Origin: Halosimplex aquaticum
GTDB taxonomy: Archaea > Halobacteriota > Halobacteria > Halobacteriales > Haloarculaceae
Direction: 5' to 3'
Assembly (NCBI RefSeq): GCF_028747785.1
Contig: NZ_CP118158.1
Location: 4,712,001-4,776,000 of the forward strand
Length of the DNA: 64,000 nucleotides
The notes beneath the pieces are model-generated. The model ran no database searches. It was not told where the DNA came from and saw nothing but the letters and a program-made list of their open reading frames with translations. A program made the position numbers and the translations under genes. Within the stretch, counting starts at the first letter, position 1. The number at the start of each line of letters is the position of its first letter. Positions 1 through 7,151 of the stretch are shown here, one piece after another.

Positions 1-91
1 GGGTTTCAATGGGTTATTGGGCAGGTTCCGTATTCGGTTTCGGAATCACCGCCCGCTTGAATAAGTTCAAATCGAAGCGAATAAGCTACGT

Positions 92-493
92 ATGAAACCC
101 CAAACGAATTCACCACGAACCCCGACCGAAGTTGTTTCGAGTATTGCTGATCAGGCTGAGAATCTCAGCCCAAACCACGGCGATCTTGTTGATCTCGTTG
201 CGGAGATCAACATTCACTCAGAGTGGTTTACTGATTCATTTCAGCAAGAGCGGCGCTCCTACGCGTTAGACTCGCTCGTATCGGTCTTCCTGTACCAGTA
301 CGCGCAGGGAATGTCCGCGCATGAGCTCGTCGATCATATCATCAAGAACAGTCTGACGAGTCAATTGGACCTACCGCGAGCACCGTCACAGGCGCTGCTC
401 TCCCAAGTATGGCGTAACCAGTTCACTCAGACTGAACGGTCGGTGATTCGGACAGCAGCTCTCCACGTCAAGTTAGCTCACGATCTCAACTGA
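92..493 (+). CDS. small protein related to the N-terminus of the adjacent transposase
   Basis: This 133-residue ORF has no catalytic domain. Residues about 58-122 align by eye with residues 55-115 of the transposase that starts at 713. Both have a hydrophobic helix with FLY or YLY, a G about 5-6 residues later, a run ending in L-x-RAP, then an R/N-rich NxF segment. It could be a truncated copy of a second, related transposase or a stand-alone accessory domain of the element. It stops at a normal TGA, and I see no homology to the remainder of the transposase in the 220 bases that follow. Its function is unknown; the relation to the neighbour is the only real clue. Confidence 0.5.
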   Translation: MKPQTNSPRTPTEVVSSIADQAENLSPNHGDLVDLVAEINIHSEWFTDSFQQERRSYALDSLVSVFLYQYAQGMSAHELVDHIIKNSLTSQLDLPRAPSQALLSQVWRNQFTQTERSVIRTAALHVKLAHDLN

Positions 494-712
494 ACGCGAA
501 GCTGGCATCCCTGACTGACATGACTGGCACTACGCTCGGACTGCCTGGAGGTAATCCGCGACCACGTTTAGCCTCTGCATTGTCCAGTCGTAGTGCTGCT
601 GCGAGTCACACCGGTGACGGGACGCGGAGTCGTTCTCAAGAAGCCAGACTGACACCACTTGCCATCCGCCGTAGCACTCGCGCCTACGCAGTGATCGATT
701 CTGGAGGGGTGA

Positions 713-2602
713 ATGGCTGACGACCCCTCGGACGCTATTGAAGCCCGATTGGTGGCCCAGGCAGCCAGCCTCTTCGAGGTTCACGATAATGTGTCTCGGG
801 TGATTAGCAACCTCGATCTACCGGTTAGTGATTTCCAAGACGAGTACGATATCACGATGAGTGACTCGTTCGATTTCGAGGCGATGGTTCGACTTTACCT
901 GTACAAAGAGGTCTCGGGACTGAACCAAGAGGACGTTACCGACCGTGTTCAGAAATGGTCCTACTTACAACTCCGATTTGGGCTGGACCGCGCGCCGACC
1001 CAGCAAGCACTTTCATACACAGAACGAAACCGGTTTTCGCTCGGTCTCAGGCGGTTACTCGGTAAGGTTGCCGACGGGATTCACGACGCCGGATCCGAAG
1101 AAGGAATTCAGGCGAAGGAACTCGCGTCACCAGATACGAATCCGTCACCAGACGAGATCGAGGAATCCTCCACACCGATCCACCATTACGTGGACAACCA
1201 AGCTCCAGATATCATTTCGGCCGCGTTAGATGACGTGTGTCCCGCACTGGACACTCAGCGACGACACAACACCGTTCACGACGACCGGACAGTCTGGGAG
1301 CATCAAATCTTAATGAGCCTCTCTGACCGAGCAGGGACACGCTCAGCGTTCCGGACGTTCAACAAGTTCCGGGGGAATGCTCTCCACCACGATACGCACC
1401 TACGCGCGGTGAAGAAACTCGGAACGCCCTCGTCGTACCAGTACACATTTGATGATTTCAGTACAGGAAAGCGCCCAGTCCCTGACTGGCGACGTGTCAC
1501 TGACGCAATTCAGCCGCAGTTCAACGACGCTGTCGATAACCTGTTGGACATGATTCGACCAGCTGACGAGTTCACTGAGCCTGTCGTCGCTGCAATCGAC
1601 ACGATCCGTGTGCCGGTGAGTGTCACGCCGTATAAAGGAAGGGACGATGAAGAGCCCGATGATCCTCGGGTTGTCGTCAACAAGCAGTCAGGGAATACGC
1701 GAGTTCCGAAGGAGGATTACCCCAAGATGATCAACGGGCGGAAAGGCAAACCGTATGCGTACGAGTACGCGACGCTCACGATCGTGGGTCGGAACGCCCC
1801 GATTGTGCTTGCAGTGGAACCAATCCGCCACGACTCACGGTGGGAGTTGGAAACCGGGATGAGCGTCTCGTGGGCGGAGGTGGTTGACCGGCTTATGGAG
1901 CAAGCAACGGAACTCGTAGATATTCATTTAGTGATGGCCGACCGGGAATTCGACCGTCATGGTGTCCTCCATGTTTTAGATCAGTACCATGACGTGGACT
2001 ATTTGCTGCCAAAAAAGAAGGATTCGAAGGCACTGAAACAAGAGGTGGACACCGTTCGGTATGATCCAACGCTAAAGAGTCGTGTTCGTCCAGGGACACT
2101 GTATCTCCGTGACGAGACACCGTACATCGACGTTGATCGAGATACGACGGTTGGCGACGACAACCGTAGTCACGATGTGAACTTCATGTACGTCCCTGCG
2201 GAGAAAGAGGACTGGGTTCACACAGAGACGAACGATGTCCAGTACACCGTATTCGTCACGAACCGTGACGATGTGTCGCCATTAGATGCGCTCGGGTTTA
2301 CCGACCGGTATTCGAAGCGGTGGGATATCGAGATTGAGTACAAGATGATCCAGCCGTTGATCCCGTCGATCGCGTCGAAGGATTACCGGATGCGGTATTT
2401 CTCGTTCGTGTTCAGCTGCCTGTTGTACAACCTGTGGCGGTTGACCGATCACTCGCTGAAGGTTCTCGTGACGGAGGCATACGATGATTACGGACGGTTC
2501 CCGTTTGATGATCGATTGGACCCGCTCCTGACGATGCCGGACTTCTTAGCGTCGGCGTTGATTTTGATGTTCTGTGATGGTGGCCTGGATCCACCTGACT
2601 GA
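713..2602 (+). CDS. DDE transposase, ISH3/IS4-like
   Basis: This 629-residue transposase catalyses DNA cleavage and strand transfer for its insertion sequence. A RNase H-fold core is recognisable from three acidic positions: D296 in AAIDTIRVP, D410 in VMADREFDR, and E540 in the RWDIEIEYK segment. The last is followed by hydrophobic helices with LYNLWRL, as in haloarchaeal ISH3-type enzymes. It is much longer than typical ISH3 transposases (about 390 residues). The first 120 residues are a separate helical domain, probably DNA-binding, that recurs in the small ORF at 92-493. A purine-rich GGAGGGGTG sits just before the ATG. Codon choice is less GC-biased than in the flanking chromosome, consistent with transfer. 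The IS family assignment is by motif only. Confidence 0.85.
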   Translation: MADDPSDAIEARLVAQAASLFEVHDNVSRVISNLDLPVSDFQDEYDITMSDSFDFEAMVRLYLYKEVSGLNQEDVTDRVQKWSYLQLRFGLDRAPTQQALSYTERNRFSLGLRRLLGKVADGIHDAGSEEGIQAKELASPDTNPSPDEIEESSTPIHHYVDNQAPDIISAALDDVCPALDTQRRHNTVHDDRTVWEHQILMSLSDRAGTRSAFRTFNKFRGNALHHDTHLRAVKKLGTPSSYQYTFDDFSTGKRPVPDWRRVTDAIQPQFNDAVDNLLDMIRPADEFTEPVVAAIDTIRVPVSVTPYKGRDDEEPDDPRVVVNKQSGNTRVPKEDYPKMINGRKGKPYAYEYATLTIVGRNAPIVLAVEPIRHDSRWELETGMSVSWAEVVDRLMEQATELVDIHLVMADREFDRHGVLHVLDQYHDVDYLLPKKKDSKALKQEVDTVRYDPTLKSRVRPGTLYLRDETPYIDVDRDTTVGDDNRSHDVNFMYVPAEKEDWVHTETNDVQYTVFVTNRDDVSPLDALGFTDRYSKRWDIEIEYKMIQPLIPSIASKDYRMRYFSFVFSCLLYNLWRLTDHSLKVLVTEAYDDYGRFPFDDRLDPLLTMPDFLASALILMFCDGGLDPPD

Positions 2603-3684
2603 GAGAGCTGACTTTCGACGTTCGAGCTGATCTTCGGTAGCGGTGCTTTTCTTCTGAATTCGCTGATTTCGACGATATGTATCACTCTCCGAGTATTTTC
2701 TCAGATCGGACTCTGGTTGAGTCGTAGCAGAGAGTCACGATCGGAATAACCAGCAAAAAACGCCCCTATCCATTTGTATGCGATCTACCTTCCGAACTTG
2801 TGGCCGAACATGGGATTCAGCGAAAGATCGTTCTAGACGGTGAACGACGCGGAATACGGAAACTTCGGAGTGGGTGGACGTGATAGCGGTGAGTCAAGCG
2901 AGCTCGCTCCGCCCACGACTTCCGATGGCCCGGCGGGGGTCGGGGGACAGACCGAATTCTCGAAACGAGACGGCCACTCTCGGACTCGGGACCGATACCC
3001 GTGCGTACGGTGCTATAGCGATTCCGACGGCGGATGCACCCGAAGATCAGGGATTGCTGGGATGTGGTCTTCTGGAGTTCGGCGATCCGAGAAGAGCTAC
3101 CATCTGCGGTGAGAGCGATAAACTGGTCGGCCCGACCAGCGAGGACCGGTGGGCGTATTTCGCGTGTATTAGCGATCATCCATGTCTGGCGTGCCCAATT
3201 TATCGGCGTGAGTCCTCGCACTCGTTCAGCAGAGGACCTTCGGACAGTGGAATTCCCGCGTCGTCAACAGTCCCCCTTGTACAGTGGATAGAGCGCTACC
3301 GACTTGTACAGTAGACAGGACACTGCTGACACGGGGCTCTGTTGAGACGATATCTATTACGAGGCGCGACCGAGGGTGAATCGCAAGCGGTGACGGATAC
3401 ACCGGTTCACCGTGGTCGCACCCAAACACAGATTCGACGGCGTGGACGGGCCGATCTCGTATCGATACGCGGCCAGAATTAGAGCTCCTCGCGCGAGTGG
3501 TCAGCCGGATTCGAGCGCCCAACACAGACTACCCAGAGAACGCGACTGATTCTGTCGACGAGGCCCACGAACACCCGGACGGATTCACGGAGACGAGACT
3601 GTCACGTCGTCCAGCCTCGAAGACGGACTGCAACAGAGAAGGCGCGTTTGATCTCCGCGGCCTGCGGAAAGTCGGTGCCGAGAC
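2603..3684. other. 1.1 kb stretch without a convincing gene
   Basis: Open frames occur on both strands but overlap one another, start without promoter signals and show no family motif. I see only a pair of near-identical short direct repeats near 3276-3317. The stretch separates the mobile element from the transducer gene and may be decayed sequence. Confidence 0.5.
3276..3317 (+). repeat. paired direct repeat CTTGTACAGTRGAYA
   Basis: Two 15-base copies, at 3276-3290 and 3303-3317, differ at two positions and are 27 bases apart start to start. They lie in the gene-free stretch downstream of the transposase. They may be a binding site pair or a scar of past insertion; nothing in the sequence decides. 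Confidence 0.5.
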
Positions 3685-5604
3685 TTATTCGCCGCCGTCG
3701 CCGTCCGGATCCGGAGCGGGGCCCGGACCGCCCGCGCCGGTCTGGAAGACGAACTCGTGTTCCTCCTCGGTCTCGAAGTTGTTCAGCCCGTCGCCGAGGT
3801 ACTGGGCGTAGCGGACCAGTTCCTCGGCGCGCGAGGACACTTCGTTGAGTTCGGCGGCCTGCTCTTCTGCGGCGCCTGCGACGTTCTCGCTCTCGGACAT
3901 CGTGTCCTCCGCGAGGTCGGCGGCCTCCTCGATCATCCTCGCGACCTCGCGGATGCTGTCGAGGGCGTCGCCGAAGTCGACGCCGGGATTGTCGTCGGCG
4001 AAGTCGTCGAGCTGTCCGGCGACGCCGTCCATCTCCTCGGAGATCCGCTGGAGGCGTTCCTTCTGGTCGTAGGCGTCGTCGGAGATCCGCTGGATGGAGT
4101 CGGCGACCTGTTCGCTCGCGTCGCGGACCGTCTCGGCGCTCTGCTGGACGGACTGACCGCTCTCTTCGACCTCCACGGCGAAGGTCTTGAGCTGACCGGT
4201 CGTCATCTCCAGTTCGGTCAGCATCTCGTTGAAGTCCTTGGCGATCTGGTCCATCGCCTCGTTCTCGCCTTCGGGCTCCATCCGCTGGGTGAGGTCACCG
4301 CGCGCGCCTGCCTGCATGATCGCCGAGTACTCCTCGGCTTTCTCCTGGAGGTAGTTGCTCATCTCCATCGCCTCGGCGCGCGAGACCTCCGCTTCCTTCC
4401 GTGCGCGCTCGGCCTCGTCGATCTGCTCGCGCAACGCGTCGCGCATCTCGGCGAAGCCGTCGTAGAGCCGGCCGATACTGTCGATGCGTCCCGACTCGAT
4501 GTCGACGTCGAGGTTGCCGTCCTCCATCTCCTGGGCCTTGCCTTTCAGGCGGTCGATCGACGACGACGTGTTGTAGCCGAGCACGGCCCCGATGAGCAGC
4601 ATCATCAGGATGGCGCCGCCGGTGGCGATCATCCCGAACCTCGTGACCTGCTGGACGTCACCGTAGAGGACGTCTGCGGGGGCGTGAACGAGGACGACCC
4701 AGGTGTGGTCGTTGTTCGGAACGACGACCTGGGAGTACCCGACCGCGTATTCCTCGTTCATCACGTCACTGTCCGTGCGGCTCGAAATGACGCCGCTCAC
4801 GTTGTCGGTCAGGCTCATCGCGGCCTGGAGGGCCCCGCGGTCGCCGTACTGTTTGAGCGTCTCGTCGGGCGACTGGTCGTGGCTCACGTCGACCGACTTC
4901 TCGTCGATCTGGATCGTTCCGGTGTTGTTGTTGACGACCATCGTGAACCCGCCCGAGGCCCGGTCGGCCCCCTGGAGGTTGCTGGCGATGTTCGTCGTTC
5001 CCACTTCGACGAGGAGGTACCGATTCGAGGTCCCGTTGACGGGACTGACGAACCCGACGATCGGACTACCGCTGCTGGACGGACGGTAGACGTTCGAGAC
5101 CGCCACCTGGTTGGTCCCCCCGAACTCGTGGCCCATGAACCAGGAACGCTTCGTGCCTTTCAGGGAGTTCCCGGTCTGAGAGGCCGTGCTCGCGATGAAC
5201 TTGTAGTCACCGCCGGTCTGCTGAACGAGGTGCATAGCGCTCACGCTGTCGGGCATCACCTCCGCCATCTGTTTGCTGAGTGCCTCCGACATCTGTGACC
5301 GGTCCTGCCCGGCGTAGGCCGGTGTCCCGGACGCGAGTCGCGTGGACAGCCGGTTGCTCTCGATCCATCGACCGACGAGGTTCGATTCCTGGACCGCGAG
5401 CCCGCTGTATTCGCTTTCGATCTGTTTGCGCGTGTGGTCGCTGAACTGCTGGGTTCCGAGTAACCCGATGGCGCCGATAGCGACCCCCATCACCAGCAGC
5501 ACAATGAGGAACTTCAGCGCGAACCGCTTCCTGATGAAGTCCGGGACGATCGTCCGGACGATCCCCATCACTCCGCCATCACCGCCGTTACCTTCACCGC
5601 TCAT
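3685..5604 (-). CDS. membrane transducer-like protein (Cache, double HAMP) lacking the MCP signalling tip
   Basis: This 639-residue protein resembles haloarchaeal methyl-accepting transducers. A first membrane segment (about 30-52) leads into an extracellular Cache-like sensor (53-322). A second membrane segment (323-345) is followed by HAMP (346-400) and a second HAMP-like unit (about 425-475, AGARGDLTQR). A coiled coil rich in E, Q and A runs to about 610. The hairpin tip that contacts CheA/CheW, normally containing an IADQTNMLALNAAIEAARAGE-like run, is absent; the coil passes straight to a GGPGP/D-rich tail. I chose the ATG at 5604 because the upstream codons are poorly coding and a TATA-like element lies at 5739-5751. 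It might sense an extracellular ligand and signal by another route, or be a decoy subunit. Confidence 0.75.
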   Translation of the reverse strand: MSGEGNGGDGGVMGIVRTIVPDFIRKRFALKFLIVLLVMGVAIGAIGLLGTQQFSDHTRKQIESEYSGLAVQESNLVGRWIESNRLSTRLASGTPAYAGQDRSQMSEALSKQMAEVMPDSVSAMHLVQQTGGDYKFIASTASQTGNSLKGTKRSWFMGHEFGGTNQVAVSNVYRPSSSGSPIVGFVSPVNGTSNRYLLVEVGTTNIASNLQGADRASGGFTMVVNNNTGTIQIDEKSVDVSHDQSPDETLKQYGDRGALQAAMSLTDNVSGVISSRTDSDVMNEEYAVGYSQVVVPNNDHTWVVLVHAPADVLYGDVQQVTRFGMIATGGAILMMLLIGAVLGYNTSSSIDRLKGKAQEMEDGNLDVDIESGRIDSIGRLYDGFAEMRDALREQIDEAERARKEAEVSRAEAMEMSNYLQEKAEEYSAIMQAGARGDLTQRMEPEGENEAMDQIAKDFNEMLTELEMTTGQLKTFAVEVEESGQSVQQSAETVRDASEQVADSIQRISDDAYDQKERLQRISEEMDGVAGQLDDFADDNPGVDFGDALDSIREVARMIEEAADLAEDTMSESENVAGAAEEQAAELNEVSSRAEELVRYAQYLGDGLNNFETEEEHEFVFQTGAGGPGPAPDPDGDGGE

Positions 5605-5738
5605 CGGTCCACACTCCTGTGGATTCTCGGTCGTCGAACTGCACCTGAGCCATTGCCACCGCGGGAGTCGCCCCCGTGCCCTGACTCGATCCGTCTGCGT
5701 TGCCCCAATTGCCCATAGGATTGCATGTTCGACTATCT

Positions 5739-5751
5739 CATATATAGTTTT
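5739..5751 (-). promoter_or_regulatory. TATA-like element for the transducer gene
   Basis: On the minus strand the sequence reads AAACTATATATGA, the most AT-rich run between the divergent transducer and KDG kinase genes. Transcription would begin about 25 nt on, leaving a leader of roughly 110 nt before the ATG at 5604. Confidence 0.5.
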
Positions 5752-5860
5752 GGAGAACTTCGGGCGTTCTCGCAGCGTGACAACGCCCACGACGCATCGG
5801 ATCGACGACGAGCTGGTCACTATCGGACAACGACGGGGCTCACCGGTCCGATCCCCGCGG

Positions 5861-5868
5861 ATTTAAGC
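5861..5868 (+). promoter_or_regulatory. TATA-like element for kdgK
   Basis: ATTTAAGC is centred about 27 nt upstream of the ATG at 5892, the spacing expected for a leaderless haloarchaeal transcript. Confidence 0.55.
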
Positions 5869-5891
5869 ACGGGCCAGTCCCATCGAGGGGC

Positions 5892-6848
5892 ATGACAGAT
5901 CTCGTCACCTTCGGCGAGTCGATGCTCCGACTCTCGCCGCCGGGCCAACAGCGCCTCGAAGCGATCGACAGTCTCGACGTGCACGCCGCCGGCGCGGAGA
6001 GCAACGTCGCCGTCGCCGCCGAGCGCCTCGGACTGGACACGGTGTGGCTCTCGAAACTCCCCGACTCCCCGCTGGGCCGCCGAGTGACGAGCGCGCTCGG
6101 CAACCACGGCGTCGAGGCCGACATCGTCTGGGACGACGACGCGCGCATGGGGACGTACTACGTCGAGATGGCCGGGAAACCGCGCGGGACCAACGTCATC
6201 TACGACCGCGCCGACTCGGCGGTCACCACCGCGACCGCCGACGAACTCGATACCGACCGCATCGCCGAGGCCGACGCCTACTACACCTCCGGCATCACGC
6301 CGGCGCTCTCGGAGACGCTCCTCGAGACCAGCCGGGAACTCCTCGCGCTCGCCGACGACAGCGACACCACGACGGTCTTCGACGTGAACTACCGTTCGAA
6401 GCTGTGGTCGCCCGCGGACGCGCGAAACACGCTAGAAGGACTGTTCGACGACATCGACGTGCTCGTCGTTGCCGAGCGCGACGCGAGGGCCGTCCTCGAC
6501 CGGGAAGGCGACGCCGAGGCCATCGCTCGCGACCTCGCCGACGAGTTCGACTTCGAACTGACCCTGATCACCCGCGGTGGCGAGGGGTCGTTCGCCCTCC
6601 ACGACGGCGACGTCTTCGAACAGGGCGTCTTCGAGGCCGACGAGTACGACACCGTCGGCACCGGCGACGCGTTCGTCGGCGGCTTCCTGGCGTCCTGGCT
6701 CGACGGCGGTTCGGTCCCCGACTCGCTCGAGTACGGGGCCGCGACCGCCTCGCTCAAGCGGACGATGCCGGGCGACATCGCGCTGGTCACCCCCGAAGAA
6801 GTCCAGCGCGTCGTCGACCAGGGCGAGCAGAGCGGCATCTCCCGCTGA
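5892..6848 (+). CDS. kdgK: 2-keto-3-deoxygluconate kinase (PfkB family)
   Basis: This 318-residue PfkB-family sugar kinase most likely phosphorylates KDG (and perhaps KDGal) to KDPG with ATP. That is the committing kinase of the semi-phosphorylative Entner-Doudoroff pathway in haloarchaea. The N-terminus [12 protein letters not shown] and the [15 protein letters not shown] motif form the sugar site. The C-terminal [13 protein letters not shown] carries the catalytic Asp and anion hole. Length fits the family. A dehydratase of the gluconate type lies 25 kb away at 31844-33088, which supports the substrate assignment. It is divergent from the transducer gene and likely leaderless. Another ribokinase-family substrate cannot be excluded. 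Confidence 0.88.
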   Translation: MTDLVTFGESMLRLSPPGQQRLEAIDSLDVHAAGAESNVAVAAERLGLDTVWLSKLPDSPLGRRVTSALGNHGVEADIVWDDDARMGTYYVEMAGKPRGTNVIYDRADSAVTTATADELDTDRIAEADAYYTSGITPALSETLLETSRELLALADDSDTTTVFDVNYRSKLWSPADARNTLEGLFDDIDVLVVAERDARAVLDREGDAEAIARDLADEFDFELTLITRGGEGSFALHDGDVFEQGVFEADEYDTVGTGDAFVGGFLASWLDGGSVPDSLEYGAATASLKRTMPGDIALVTPEEVQRVVDQGEQSGISR

Positions 6849-7151
6849 TCCACCGGTTCCGTTCGGGAACACCCGCTGTCTCTTTCTACTCACGAGCGCC
6901 CGAGCCTTCGTCGCGATACACCGCCACCCGAGATACCGAACGGTGCGAAACCGGTCGCTGAGGCGAGTCTACGAGCCGACCGCGAGGCAGACGGGTCGCC
7001 CGGAGCGTAGCCCCGACCGAATCGGCCCGCGACATGCTTTTCACTGTTCCAGCACTCTGTTCGCGTGACGAGAATCACCCCGTCTCCCGGGAACTCCGAA
7101 GCGAGCGCGGACCGTTCGAACGCGGATTCGGGTGACAGGAGGAGACACTTC
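6849..7151 (+). other. intergenic stretch between kdgK and the histidine kinase
   Basis: I see no gene here. The coding frame of the kinase is open from 7065 (a GTG). However, a GGAGGA run directly before the ATG at 7152 and the low-complexity upstream translation favour 7152 as the start. Confidence 0.5.

Larger units (their letters stand above)
1..2700 (+). mobile_element. insertion-sequence region, ends not resolved
   Basis: This block is visibly less GC-rich than the rest of the window and holds a complete DDE transposase plus a small ORF related to its N-terminus. I could not find matching terminal inverted repeats or a target-site duplication, so the bounds are approximate. The left end may lie outside the window. 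Confidence 0.45.

Noticed and set aside
1..91. Terminal inverted repeat at the left edge
   Set aside because: No matching inverted copy was found after the transposase, and the element may begin outside the window.
2817..3221. Possible small gene downstream of the transposase
   Set aside because: Several frames overlap on both strands, none with a promoter, ribosome site or recognisable domain.
3757..5298. Long open frame opposite the transducer gene
   Set aside because: Antisense shadow of GC-rich coding DNA; no motif, while the opposite strand has clear membrane, HAMP and coil domains.
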